Origin: Mesobacillus subterraneus
GTDB lineage: Bacteria > Bacillota > Bacilli > Bacillales > Cytobacillaceae
Assembly (NCBI RefSeq): GCF_023715485.1
Contig: NZ_JAMBOF010000001.1
Span: 62,001 to 126,000 of the forward strand
Length of the DNA: 64,000 nt
Direction: 5' to 3'
This document shows, one piece after another, positions 26,612-35,279 of this stretch. The position numbers and the translations under genes are program-made. The notes under the pieces are model-generated. The model searched no databases, had not been told where the DNA came from, and worked only from the letters and a program-made list of their open reading frames with translations. The stretch's first letter is position 1. Each line of letters begins with the position of its first letter.

Positions 26612-26810
26612 AATGGTCTATCTGACATTAAAGGGAATGAAAGAACTCGAAGGGTGAAATATAAGGTATTTATCTGACTGAACAATTTGTGAAGGAGCTC
26701 GAATGATAAGATGAAAAGGGTTTATCTGACCAAACAGATAGAGCTTGAAAGGTAAGAAATAAGTGCTCTATCTGACAGTGAAGGAATGAGCTGAATTGAT
26801 AAAACAACAA
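26612..26810. repeat. Degenerate ~52-bp tandem repeat
   Basis: TATCTGAC recurs at 26619, 26671, 26723 and 26769 (steps 52, 52, 46), each followed by a purine-rich stretch containing GAGCTCGAA-like and GATAAGA-like sequence. Four diverged units. No coding sense. Confidence 0.6.
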
Positions 26811-26917
26811 TGATTTATGTGGGATACAGCGAAAGAGAAATACTGATGATGACAACAATGTTTTGCTTGTTATTAATAGTGAGAAGTAGTATATTCATAG
26901 TTGAGAAATTAAATATG

Positions 26918-27066
26918 ACCACAAGGGGAGCTGCATAAAGGCAGCTGAGAGTGAGCGGCCGAGTTCTTACCCTTTGAACCTGTTAGTTAATGCTAGCGTA
27001 GGAATGTGGATGCGATAGGAAAGCAATCTTGGGAATCCTGCATCGATCCCAGATTGCTTTTTTTGT
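26918..27066 (+). promoter_or_regulatory. TPP riboswitch with terminator before thiT
   Basis: The THI element reads ACAAGGGGAGC ... GCTGAGAGTGAGC ... ACCCTTTGAACCTG ... GCTAGCGTAGGAA (26920-27009), all hallmark blocks of the thiamine pyrophosphate aptamer. A terminator stem AAGCAATCTTGGGA / TCCCAGATTGCTT with T8 lies at 27020-27066. TPP should promote termination. Confidence 0.96.
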
Positions 27067-27127
27067 TTCTGAAGCAGAAAAGGCGTGTTGGAAACGGACC
27101 TCATTCTGGAAAGAAGGAGGAACAATA

Positions 27128-27727
27128 ATGAAACAAAAAAGGACTCTATTTTTAGTGGAAGTTGCGGTATTTTCCGCTCTGGCTTATTTGCTGGACTTAT
27201 TTTCAGGATTTTTATTTTCACGTATCTGGCCACAGGGCGGTTCGGTGTCCATCGCGATGGTACCAGTTTTCCTTATGGCTTTCCGCTGGGGAGTAAAAGG
27301 CGGGATGCTTACCGGCTTCCTGTTCGGGCTATTGCAATTCATCCTTGGAATGTCTCAAATTTATCATCCGATACAAGGGATTCTTGATTACCTTGTAGCG
27401 TTTGCATTGTTGGGAACGGCCGGGTTATTTGCAGTACAGATAAAAGAAAACATGAAAAAAGACAGCAGGAAAACATGGATTGCCTATGTTATTGCCGGGA
27501 CATTCATCGGCAGTGTGCTTCGTTTCATCGCCCATTTTATCTCAGGCTGGGTATTCTTCGGAAGCTATGCACCTCCAGGTCAGCCAGTTGCATTGTATTC
27601 TTTTCTTTATAATGGCACCTATATGCTTCCAAGCATGATTTTAAGTGCGATTATCGTTATTCTTGTCATTAGCTATGCGCCATCCAGAATGGTTCAATCC
27701 ACTAATGTAAGTAAAAAAACAGTGTGA
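27128..27727 (+). CDS. thiT: thiamine ECF transporter S component ThiT
   Basis: Substrate-binding membrane subunit, 199 residues and six helices, for thiamine uptake by the energy-coupling factor transporter; the EcfA/A'/T module is not in this window. ThiT features include FSRIWPQGGSVSIAMVPVFLMAFRWG, QFILGMSQIYHPIQGILDY and ISGWVFFGSYAP, whose aromatic and acidic residues line the thiamine site. ATG 27128 follows AAGGAGGAACAATA. The upstream TPP riboswitch confirms the substrate. Confidence 0.95.
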   Translation: MKQKRTLFLVEVAVFSALAYLLDLFSGFLFSRIWPQGGSVSIAMVPVFLMAFRWGVKGGMLTGFLFGLLQFILGMSQIYHPIQGILDYLVAFALLGTAGLFAVQIKENMKKDSRKTWIAYVIAGTFIGSVLRFIAHFISGWVFFGSYAPPGQPVALYSFLYNGTYMLPSMILSAIIVILVISYAPSRMVQSTNVSKKTV

Positions 27728-27732
27728 ATCAG

Positions 27733-27762
27733 GAGAAGAGCTGAAAAGCTCTTCTTTTTTTA
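27733..27762 (+). terminator. thiT terminator
   Basis: Stem GAAGAGCT / AGCTCTTC with a GAAA loop and T7. Confidence 0.9.
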
Positions 27763-27950
27763 TACCCCACCTTTAAAGGGAATTCTGTGCCCGAAGTAAG
27801 GTGAAATGTAAAAGTACCGGCACAAAAAACCGGATTATGCCATCCTAAAAAATATTGTCATTTATATGGAGTTTGCACTAATTCGATGCTTTTGAAGTAT
27901 GTTTTGTGATTTATGTCACAGTAGAAGTCGCGGATTATTGGTTAAATAAA

Positions 27951-27969
27951 GATAATCATTCTCATTTAG
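27951..27969. promoter_or_regulatory. Fur box upstream of the feo operon
   Basis: GATAATCATTCTCATTTAG agrees with the classical Fur box GATAATGATTATCATTATC at 14 of 19 positions, 63 bp before feoA. Predicts iron repression of feoAB. Confidence 0.75.
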
Positions 27970-28031
27970 AAGCAAAACATTTCAATTATTAATCACAGTG
28001 CAAAACTACTAATCATAAAAAGGTGATGGCT

Positions 28032-28256
28032 ATGCTGGGAAAATTAAAGGCTGGTGAAAAAGGCCGGATCATGAATATTTCAGGGGCTGATAAATTTGTC
28101 AGAAGGAGATTGCTTGACTTAGGCATCGCAGAAGGATCTGAGGTGTGCGTGAAGTGCATCCTGCCATTTGGAGGTCCAGTAATGATTGAATCCTGCGGGC
28201 AATGCATCGGCATCCGCCGTAAGGAAGCACTCCGAATCGAAGTGGAGCGAGCATGA
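28032..28256 (+). CDS. feoA: ferrous iron transport protein A
   Basis: Cytosolic SH3-like protein, 74 residues, an accessory to FeoB. Family features: RRRLLDLGIAEGSEVCVKCILPFGGPVMI and IGIRRKEALRIEV. ATG 28032 is chosen with AAAAAGGTG six bases upstream; earlier GTG/ATG codons at 28023 and 28026 overlap that site. The stop overlaps the feoB start (ATGATG), indicating translational coupling. Confidence 0.93.
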   Translation: MLGKLKAGEKGRIMNISGADKFVRRRLLDLGIAEGSEVCVKCILPFGGPVMIESCGQCIGIRRKEALRIEVERA

Positions 28257-30265
28257 TGAATATTGCGCTAATCGGGAACCCAAATACCGGAAAAACTTCG
28301 TTGTTTAATAATTTAACAGGTTCATATGAATATGTCGGCAACTGGAGCGGTGTAACCGTCGAGAAGAAGGTTGGTGTATTCAAGAATGGAGAAGACCAGC
28401 TGATTGATCTTCCCGGCGTTTACACACTCAATCCTCTTTCGAAGGATGAAGGCGTCGTCACGAACTTTTTCCTGAATGAACCTTTCGAGAAATTGCTTAA
28501 TATCCTGGACGCCTCCCAGTTAAGGCGCAACCTGCACCTTACGTTACAGCTAATGGAATATGGCGCCCCTGTCATCATCGGGTTAAACATGCTCGACGTT
28601 GCTAAGAACAGGGGCATTCAGATTGATATTGGAAAACTTTCAGAAGCATTGGGAGTTACCGTCGCTCCGGTGGTTGCGAGGTCAGGAAAAGGCTGTGATG
28701 AACTTGCAGAATTGGTGACAGGCGATTTTGTCGGAATGGGGAAGACAAATCTTGTATACTACGGAAAAGCGATTGAGGATGGCATCCTTAGGCTTGCTAA
28801 TATGCTGGATGGACGTGTAAAGCTGCCTATCCGCTGGCTGGCCCTCCAGTTATTCGAAGGAAACTCATATGTTAAAGATTATCTGGTAAAATATGTGGCT
28901 ATCGAAGAAATTGAATCATTGATTCTATCAGTTGCTGATTCCCATTTTCAGCTTTCAGGGGACAAACAAACACTGGAGCAGGTCATTTATCGGAAACGCA
29001 GTGAAACAATCGATAAGATAGTTGCTGCTTCTGCCTCAAGGAAAGACAACAAAAAGGTGCCGTTAACTGAGAAGGTAGACATGATTGTGACGAATAAGTT
29101 TCTCGGGATCCCGATATTTTTGTTGATGATGTATTTTATGTTCATGCTTACCTTTGATTGGCTGGGATTTCCATTGTCCGACGCACTCGATGCATTTTTA
29201 TCCGGGCCGGTAACCGCAGGGATTACTGCAGCACTTGCTGCTGCAGGTAGTTCGCAATTTATCAACGACCTGATCCTTGATGGCATTATTGCCGGAGTAG
29301 GCGGAGTACTCGTATTTGTTCCGCAAATCTTCATCTTATTTTTCTTTATTTCATTGTTGGAAGACTCTGGATATATGGCCAGGGTTGCCTTAGTCATGGA
29401 CCGCCTGATGGAAGCGGTTGGCTTGAATGGTAAAGCATTTATCCCGATGATGATCGGCTTTGGATGCAATGTCCCAGGCATCATGGCGGCGAGGACGATT
29501 GAGACACCAAAGGAAAGGCTTATGACCATCCTTCTGACCCCTTTGATGTCATGCTCGGCACGTCTTCCGGTATATGCCTTATTCGTTGGAGCATTTTTTA
29601 TCCAGCATAAGGCACTTGTCGTATTAAGCTTGTACGTTTTAGGTGTTGTTGTCGCGCTCATTCTGGCCAAAGTGTTCTCAAAAACACTATTGAAAGGTGA
29701 AACATCATTGTTTGTGATCGAGCTGCCGCCATATAGGATGCCTCAGGCACGAGCTCTTTGGAGAAGCACATGGGATAAAGGGAAAGGATTCGTGAAAAAA
29801 GCGGGAACATTCATTTTTGCCGGCTCTGTACTCATTTGGCTGCTCGCATACGCTGGTCCGGAAGGTGCAAACATCAGCATGGATGACAGCTATCTGGCTG
29901 CACTGGGAGGGATTTTCGCTCCTTTGTTCGCACCAATCGGCTTTGGAACGTGGCAAGCCAGTGCTTCCTTATTTACCGGCTTCCTTGCAAAAGAATCCAT
30001 TATCTCAACTATGAACATCATCTACTATGTTCCAGATGAAGCAAGCTTGCAGGGTCTGATGGCAGTCCATTATACCCCACTGGCAGCGTACAGCTTCATG
30101 GTATTCATCCTGCTGTACATCCCATGTCTGGCGACAACCGCTACGATATACAAGGAAACAGGTTCCAAGCGGTGGACAGCCTTTTCCATTGGCTATGCGC
30201 TTTTGATTGCTTATCTATTGTCATTAGCCATATATCAAGGTGGCAAACTCTTTGGGCTTAGCTGA
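28253..30265 (+). CDS. feoB: ferrous iron transporter B
   Basis: GTP-dependent Fe(II) uptake protein, 670 residues, in the cytoplasmic membrane. The G domain has GNPNTGKTSLFN (G1), the DLPGVY switch (G3) and NMLD (G4). Gate domains GFGCNVPGIMAARTIE and SASLFTGFLAKESIIS, and about nine helices, follow. The metal-binding Cys of the gate motif is present. Operon feoA-feoB-small Cys-rich protein, with a Fur box upstream, indicates induction under iron limitation. Confidence 0.97.
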   Translation: MMNIALIGNPNTGKTSLFNNLTGSYEYVGNWSGVTVEKKVGVFKNGEDQLIDLPGVYTLNPLSKDEGVVTNFFLNEPFEKLLNILDASQLRRNLHLTLQLMEYGAPVIIGLNMLDVAKNRGIQIDIGKLSEALGVTVAPVVARSGKGCDELAELVTGDFVGMGKTNLVYYGKAIEDGILRLANMLDGRVKLPIRWLALQLFEGNSYVKDYLVKYVAIEEIESLILSVADSHFQLSGDKQTLEQVIYRKRSETIDKIVAASASRKDNKKVPLTEKVDMIVTNKFLGIPIFLLMMYFMFMLTFDWLGFPLSDALDAFLSGPVTAGITAALAAAGSSQFINDLILDGIIAGVGGVLVFVPQIFILFFFISLLEDSGYMARVALVMDRLMEAVGLNGKAFIPMMIGFGCNVPGIMAARTIETPKERLMTILLTPLMSCSARLPVYALFVGAFFIQHKALVVLSLYVLGVVVALILAKVFSKTLLKGETSLFVIELPPYRMPQARALWRSTWDKGKGFVKKAGTFIFAGSVLIWLLAYAGPEGANISMDDSYLAALGGIFAPLFAPIGFGTWQASASLFTGFLAKESIISTMNIIYYVPDEASLQGLMAVHYTPLAAYSFMVFILLYIPCLATTATIYKETGSKRWTAFSIGYALLIAYLLSLAIYQGGKLFGLS

Positions 30266-30287
30266 ATCAGGGAAGGGGGAAACTTAA

Positions 30288-30449
30288 ATGTTAGCAAACC
30301 TTATCATCGGCGGAGCCATTTTTGGATATGCTGGCTGGGCATTTTACCGATTTATCAAGAAATCAAAAGAGGGAAAATGTGCTGCCTGCTCAATTCAAAG
30401 TTCATGCTCAAGCAATTGCAGCGTGAATCAGGATGAAAATTTAAAATGA
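30288..30449 (+). CDS. FeoB-associated Cys-rich membrane protein
   Basis: Short protein of 53 residues: a single membrane helix (LIIGGAIFGYAGWAFYRFI), then a basic patch and a Cys cluster C-AA-C-x5-C-x3-C. This matches the FeoB-associated small protein family (Pfam 'virus attachment p12' name) usually encoded after feoB. It may help FeoB bind iron or assemble; not established. Ribosome site AGGGGGA, 22 bp after feoB. Confidence 0.85.
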   Translation: MLANLIIGGAIFGYAGWAFYRFIKKSKEGKCAACSIQSSCSSNCSVNQDENLK

Positions 30450-30456
30450 ATCAACT

Positions 30457-30486
30457 GGGAATGCGATCGAGCATTCCTCTTTATTT
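30457..30486 (+). terminator. feo operon terminator
   Basis: Stem GGAATGC / GCATTCC with a 6-base loop and a T-rich tail TCTTTATTT. Confidence 0.75.
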
Positions 30487-30610
30487 GGTTTGAAATAGTT
30501 CCCGGAAATGCTAGTAACTAAAATACTTTTCATATAAAAGTAAATAATATTTTGAATTCCATCAATATATGTGTAAAATTACACTAAAAGAACTTAAAGG
30601 GATGAAGCTG

Positions 30611-31081
30611 ATGACAAGGGATGAAATCATCAACAGGGTTTCGGAAAAAGTAAGGGTGCTCCGTGCAGAAGTTGGCTATACTCAGGACAAGATGGCTGAT
30701 ATCATCGGCATTTCAAAGAAGACGCTTGTGCAGATTGAAAAGGGCAGGGCACAGGCTGGATGGTCAACAGTTGTGACCATTTGCGCTTTGTTCCGTGAAA
30801 CCGAGACAATCCAGTTTCTATTCGGCAATGAACCTTTGGAGGTCCTGGAAACGATCGCACATGAAGGTACAGATTACCGTAAGGAAAAAACATTGGGCGG
30901 TAAAGTCTGGTGGCGCGAAGTTGAAAGGGCTGAAGGTTTCATTATGCAGCAAAATATTTTGAGCCAGCATTTCAGAATTCTTGATGAGGATGATTTCCGC
31001 ATTTTCAGCAGTTTTGAGGAAAAGGAAACGAAGGAACGCCTTAAGGAACTCGCTGCTGAACAGCGGATGTTAAGGCAATAA
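30611..31081 (+). CDS. XRE-family transcriptional regulator
   Basis: DNA-binding protein of 156 residues. The helix-turn-helix (VRVLRAEVGYTQDKMADIIG ... KKTLVQIEKGRAQAGW) lies at residues 10-65. The remaining 90 residues (GGKVWWREVERAEGFIMQQN...) do not match a domain I can name. ATG 30611 is chosen with AAAGGG ten bases upstream; ATG 30602 abuts that site. Targets unknown; its position after feo is not evidence of an iron role. Confidence 0.78.
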   Translation: MTRDEIINRVSEKVRVLRAEVGYTQDKMADIIGISKKTLVQIEKGRAQAGWSTVVTICALFRETETIQFLFGNEPLEVLETIAHEGTDYRKEKTLGGKVWWREVERAEGFIMQQNILSQHFRILDEDDFRIFSSFEEKETKERLKELAAEQRMLRQ

Positions 31082-31085
31082 AGCA

Positions 31086-31111
31086 AAAGCCGGGTGGAAA
31101 CCCGGCTTTAA
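31086..31111. terminator. Bidirectional terminator between xre and uspA genes
   Basis: Stem AAAGCCGGGT / ACCCGGCTTT with a 4-base loop; T-rich tails, stronger on the minus strand. Confidence 0.85.
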
Positions 31112-31118
31112 GTTTATG

Positions 31119-31637
31119 TTATTTAGCAATCAGGACATGACATGGGGCATTATTGACAACCTTTTGGCTGACGCCGCCAAGCAACTTGCGTTTAATGCCT
31201 TCATTGCCAGATTGGCCGATAATGATCATATCGGCACTTACATCTCTTGCATATTCACAGATGCTATCAGCTGGATTCCCCTCCAGAATTGAAAAGTCAG
31301 TGTCTATGTTAAGGGATTCCAACTCAGCTTTTGCATTGTTAAAAGCCTGTTCAGAACTATTGGTAATAATAGCATGTTCGGATTTATCGATCGAACCTTG
31401 TTCAAATGCCAGAGGAGGAACCTGGATTCCGTCTGCTGGAAAGTTGTTGATTGGCAGAGGGGCAATTGAATGTTCATTGGATTCAACCGTCTCATTTCTC
31501 ACCTTTTCATCATATACATGCGCCACGTACAACTGAACCCCACCGAGGTCTCTTGTCAGCTCCTTTGCTAATTGCAATGCTTTTTTGCTGCCTTCAGAAT
31601 CGTCGTAAGCAAGGACCACTTTTTTAATTTCTGGCAT
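31119..31637 (-). CDS. UspA-type universal stress protein
   Basis: Single-domain Usp protein, 172 residues. The start KKVVLAYDDSEGSKKALQLA carries the first-strand Asp, and GQSGNEGIKRKLLGGVSQKVV is close to the ATP-binding G-x2-G-x9-G-S pattern, but with Gly-Gly-Val-Ser where many read Gly-Ser-Val-Ser. A 50-residue insertion between strand 2 and helix 2 is typical of Firmicute members. ATG 31637 follows GGAGG by nine bases. Confidence 0.88.
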   Translation of the reverse strand: MPEIKKVVLAYDDSEGSKKALQLAKELTRDLGGVQLYVAHVYDEKVRNETVESNEHSIAPLPINNFPADGIQVPPLAFEQGSIDKSEHAIITNSSEQAFNNAKAELESLNIDTDFSILEGNPADSICEYARDVSADMIIIGQSGNEGIKRKLLGGVSQKVVNNAPCHVLIAK

Positions 31638-32015
31638 ATGAATCACCCTCCAAGATAATGAACTTCTTCCTATTTAATACCCTTTTTCGACTAATAAAAT
31701 CATTGCACTGAAAAATGCCAGCAATACCCTTAAAGAGTTCACAGATTTTAGCGGATTTAGTGATGAAATTTCTCAATTCAGCTCTATTCGTAAACATTGT
31801 TGCTTTCACAACCAAAAGTATGTATATGGAAATACTCCTCCTCGAGGGACATGGCATTGACCATACAGCAGCAGAATAAAGAGGAATGCCAATTTCCATA
31901 ATCAATAAATGACCAATCGGCTAAAAGTATAAAGGGTTCCGTTTTGAGGTGCTATTCTTAAAATACGTGCCGAAATGACAGTCGTATTGTCATCACTAAT
32001 GATTTATATATAAGT

Positions 32016-32048
32016 AAAACTCGCTATAGTAATTGGCGAGTTTCTTCA
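32016..32048 (+). terminator. Orphan terminator
   Basis: Stem AAACTCGC / GCGAGTTT with an 11-base loop and TCTTC tail; no gene ends before it. Confidence 0.5.
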
Positions 32049-32189
32049 TTAGGAATACAAAAACCTTATTTATACTAAACCTCACTTACTTGTGATAGTG
32101 TTTCGCCTTAATGCATCAAAATGAGGTTCTCTTGGATCTTTAAATATGATGTCTCTTGTCCTTAATTGAGTAACCAGCAAAAGGAAAAT

Positions 32190-32370
32190 TAACGGAGATT
32201 TTCCGGCTAAATGCAGAATGGAGCTCGTTTCGAGGGAAATAAGGGGAGATTTTCCGGTTATGCAAAGCAAAATCGCCCATTTTTGAATTTGTTGAGTCAA
32301 TAGGCGGAATCTCTCCGTTTATTTTAGTTTTTTTTAATAATAATTACTATTTAAGCGGAATTTTTCCGTC
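32190..32370. repeat. Four short palindromic repeats, two in each direction
   Basis: GGAGATTTTCCGG at 32194 and 32245 (51 apart); CGGAATCTCTCCG at 32305 and CGGAATTTTTCCG at 32356 (51 apart) are the reverse-complement form. Each is a small palindrome around an A/T core. Confidence 0.55.
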
Positions 32371-32626
32371 TATTTATCAGATCGGGTGTTTAACCTGATT
32401 TCCCAACCGATATGTGCCGACCTTACCCCTTTTAATTGGGGCATATTTAACTATTAATAAGTGGCACTTTACTCCAAATAGTCACCCCGGCACCGCGATA
32501 AAGAAATCGAAAAATGTTTTTTATGTCTTTTTTCCTTGTTATCAGGCAATTTGTGTTAATCCCTTTAAAAAATGGGTAAAAGAAAGTGTCATATTTATAA
32601 ACTATTTTTAAAGGTTGGGGTGCTCA

Positions 32627-35017
32627 GTGAGCAAAAATTCAATAGCAACTCGTTTTCTTAGAGGCTGGAAACGGCTCCATATGAACCAGGTGCTGGTTTT
32701 ATCCGTTTCAACAGCTGTATTGGCTTTCTTAAGCTTTTTTCACGTTTATTCAGAGGGGGCTGACATTAGCGCCTTGAATGATGATTTGGCTCAGTCCACC
32801 GTCATTTACGATTCAAATGGAGAAGTGGCCAGCAAGATATCGGCGCTGAAAAATGAAGGCGTCAAAATTGATGAGGTACCAGACCATGTGAAGAATGCCG
32901 TCATTGCTATCGAGGATCACCGTTTTTATGAGCATGATGGTGTCGATCTCGTTGGTATTTCGAGAGCGTTTGTCCAAAATGTCAAGGCGGGAAGTATTGT
33001 TGAGGGCGGAAGCACGCTTACACAGCAATTAACAAAGAATGCCTTACTGTCGTCAGAAAAGACATACAAAAGAAAGCTCGAAGAATTCTTCCTTGCAAGA
33101 GAGATCGAAAAACAATATTCCAAAGATGAAATCATGCAAATGTACTTAAACCGTATTTATTTTGGAAACGGTTCATGGGGAATTAAACGTGCGGCCATGG
33201 GGTACTTTGGCAAAGACGTAAAAGACCTTACAATCAGTGAAGCAGCTATGCTGGCAGGATTGATCAAGGCACCATCTTCACTGGATCCGTATAAAAATTA
33301 TGAAAAAGCGGCAGAAAGAAGAGATGTCGTACTTCTTATGATGAAGACTCATGGATTCATTAAGGAAAAAGAATACAAGAAAGCAGTGGCCGAGAAGGTG
33401 GCGCTTAATGAAAATGGCGGAGATCCTCTGCGCGGCCAATATCCATATTACTTAGACCATGTTATTGAAGAGGCGATCAAAAAATACGGGCTTACTCAGG
33501 AAGAAATTTTAACAGGCGGCCTGCAAATATATACAGAGCTTGATGTGACAATGCAGTCAGCAGTAGAAGCAACATACGCAAAAGATGAGATTTTCCCAAA
33601 AGGAACGGACAAACAAATCGTCCAAAGCGGCGCTGCACTGATCGATCCGAAGACTGGCGGCATCCGTGCCCTTGTTGGCGGACGCGGTGAACATGTATTC
33701 CGTGGATACAACCGTGCGACCCAGTTAAAAGCGCAGCCGGGTTCAACGATGAAACCTCTTGCCGTTTTTGCCCCGGCAATTGAAGAAGGCTGGGAAGTAA
33801 CGGATATGCTGAAGGACGAGGAATTAGATTTCAAGGATTATAAACCTGAAAACTATAATGGGAAATATAAAGGCGAAGTCCCAATGTATGAAGCATTGAA
33901 AGATTCATTGAACGTTCCATCTGTTTGGCTTTTGAATGAAATTGGCATCGTCAAGGGAATGGATTCTGTTAAGAAATTTGGCATTGATCTGGACCCGCAG
34001 CAGGATCGGAATCTGGGCTTAGCGCTCGGCGGGCTTTCAACTGGAGTCTCCCCTGTTACTATGGCAGAAGCTTACTCTGCGTTTGCAAATGAAGGAGAAC
34101 GACAAGAATCCCATGCCATCACGAAAATCGTTGATAAAGAAGGCAATACAATCGCCGAATACAAAGGTGAGAAAAGCCAGGCAATATCTAAAGAAACAGC
34201 AGAGAAAATGACGACTATGCTGCTCGGAGTTGTTCAGGAAGGCACGGGTAAAGGTGCTCAAATCCCCGGAAGAGAATTGGCAGGGAAAACAGGCTCTACC
34301 CAAGTCCCGATTGAAGGCATCAAAGGTACAAAAGATCAATGGTTCGTTGGCTATACACCACAGCTCGTTGGCGCTGTCTGGGTTGGTTATGATAAAACCG
34401 ATAAAGACCATTATTTGACCACTACGAGCAGTGAAGGTGCAGCGCTAGTATTCAAGGACTTTATGGCAGAGGCACTTAAGGATACAAAGGCAGAATCATT
34501 CAACGTTCCTCCAATCTCAAAGTATGTTGAGGAACATAAGAAATCACAACGCGCGAAATCAGTAAAAGAACTTGAAGGCAGGGTAAAGAAAGAAGCTGAA
34601 AAGCTTAAGAAACAATGGGAAAAAGTAAAAGAGAAAGCTAAGACCAAGAAAGAAGAAAAGCCAAAAGATGAGGCAAAGGAAGAAAAAAAGGAAACAACCA
34701 CTGAAACCAACACTGACACAACCCAGGCAGGCAACAGCAATGGAGGCAGTGATGATGGTGAAGATGGTGAGAATTCTGGAGATACTGGAGATACTGGAGA
34801 TACTGGAGATACATCAGGCGGTACTGGCGGGTCTGAAGGAGACACTGGTGATACCGGTGGAACTGGTGACACAGGTGGTGGAGATGCTGGCGGTAATGAT
34901 GGTGGATCTGGAGAAGGTGATACAGGAGGGTCAGATGGAGATACCGGCGGAGGAGATACTGGTGGCGACACCGGCGGATCTGACGACGGAGATACAGAAG
35001 AGGATGGCGGCAACTAA
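32627..35017 (+). CDS. class A penicillin-binding protein (PBP1A family)
   Basis: Bifunctional peptidoglycan synthase, 796 residues. An N-terminal signal anchor (about 20-40), a GT51 glycosyltransferase (EDHRFYEHDGVD, EGGSTLTQQLTKN, LNRIYFGNGSWGIKRAA) and a transpeptidase with SxxK (GSTMKP), SxN (SLNVPS) and KTG (AGKTGST) are present. After residue 655 comes a Lys/Glu-rich coiled stretch and an acidic Gly/Asp/Thr repeat tail of about 85 residues. GTG 32627 is chosen; TTG 32615 abuts its site. Possibly PonA- or PbpF/G-like; not decided. Confidence 0.93.
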   Translation: MSKNSIATRFLRGWKRLHMNQVLVLSVSTAVLAFLSFFHVYSEGADISALNDDLAQSTVIYDSNGEVASKISALKNEGVKIDEVPDHVKNAVIAIEDHRFYEHDGVDLVGISRAFVQNVKAGSIVEGGSTLTQQLTKNALLSSEKTYKRKLEEFFLAREIEKQYSKDEIMQMYLNRIYFGNGSWGIKRAAMGYFGKDVKDLTISEAAMLAGLIKAPSSLDPYKNYEKAAERRDVVLLMMKTHGFIKEKEYKKAVAEKVALNENGGDPLRGQYPYYLDHVIEEAIKKYGLTQEEILTGGLQIYTELDVTMQSAVEATYAKDEIFPKGTDKQIVQSGAALIDPKTGGIRALVGGRGEHVFRGYNRATQLKAQPGSTMKPLAVFAPAIEEGWEVTDMLKDEELDFKDYKPENYNGKYKGEVPMYEALKDSLNVPSVWLLNEIGIVKGMDSVKKFGIDLDPQQDRNLGLALGGLSTGVSPVTMAEAYSAFANEGERQESHAITKIVDKEGNTIAEYKGEKSQAISKETAEKMTTMLLGVVQEGTGKGAQIPGRELAGKTGSTQVPIEGIKGTKDQWFVGYTPQLVGAVWVGYDKTDKDHYLTTTSSEGAALVFKDFMAEALKDTKAESFNVPPISKYVEEHKKSQRAKSVKELEGRVKKEAEKLKKQWEKVKEKAKTKKEEKPKDEAKEEKKETTTETNTDTTQAGNSNGGSDDGEDGENSGDTGDTGDTGDTSGGTGGSEGDTGDTGGTGDTGGGDAGGNDGGSGEGDTGGSDGDTGGGDTGGDTGGSDDGDTEEDGGN
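34760..35014 (+). repeat. GDT-rich repeat coding the PBP tail
   Basis: Degenerate tandem codons for Gly-Asp-Thr and Gly-Gly: GGAGATACT is repeated four times at about 34777-34812, then looser units to the stop. The reverse strand shows a long Pro/Ser frame that is only a shadow. Confidence 0.8.
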
Positions 35018-35030
35018 ACATATTGTTAGA

Positions 35031-35062
35031 GAAGGCACTGGGATTCCCCAGTGCCTTCTGTT
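35031..35062 (+). terminator. PBP gene terminator
   Basis: Stem GAAGGCACTGGG / CCCAGTGCCTTC with an ATTC loop, 12 bp; T-rich tail. Confidence 0.88.
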
Positions 35063-35167
35063 GTATATATGATTTATAGTTTGATATGGAGATTGTTGAT
35101 ATTAAGCATCCTATTTCACAGCAAACAAAAAAGACCTGCTCGAAAGCAGACCTTAACTGGACATAAA

Positions 35168-35236
35168 TTAAATCATTCTTAATAGGAAACCAATTACGAC
35201 GATAGCGCCTACGATCATTAGGATAGTTCTTACCAC
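35168..35236 (-). CDS. Candidate 22-residue membrane peptide
   Basis: Reading MVRTILMIVGAIVVIGFLLRMI, almost wholly hydrophobic with flanking Arg residues, from GTG 35236 with GAGGTGAAG upstream. Similar tiny single-helix proteins occur in Bacillaceae, but this one is unnamed. A different frame over the same bases is basic and less plausible. Confidence 0.4.
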   Translation of the reverse strand: MVRTILMIVGAIVVIGFLLRMI

Positions 35237-35279
35237 GATACTTCACCTCTATATCTATGAATTCTGGATTGTGCTGTGA

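Larger units (their letters stand above)
31638..32626. other. Long gene-poor region
   Basis: Almost 990 bp without a supported gene. It holds an orphan terminator (32016-32048), a short minus-strand reading near 32082-32165 whose tail FKDPREPHFDALRRNT looks protein-like but has no start or site (possible gene remnant), the GGAGATTTTCC repeat cluster (32190-32370), and the PBP promoter region. Both ends are AT-rich. Confidence 0.5.

Noticed and set aside
31624-31905. 93-codon minus-strand frame upstream of uspA
   Set aside because: No ribosome site and no recognisable protein pattern.
34411-35013. 200-codon Pro/Ser-rich frame antisense to the PBP gene
   Set aside because: Mirror image of the Gly/Asp/Thr repeat; no start site of its own.
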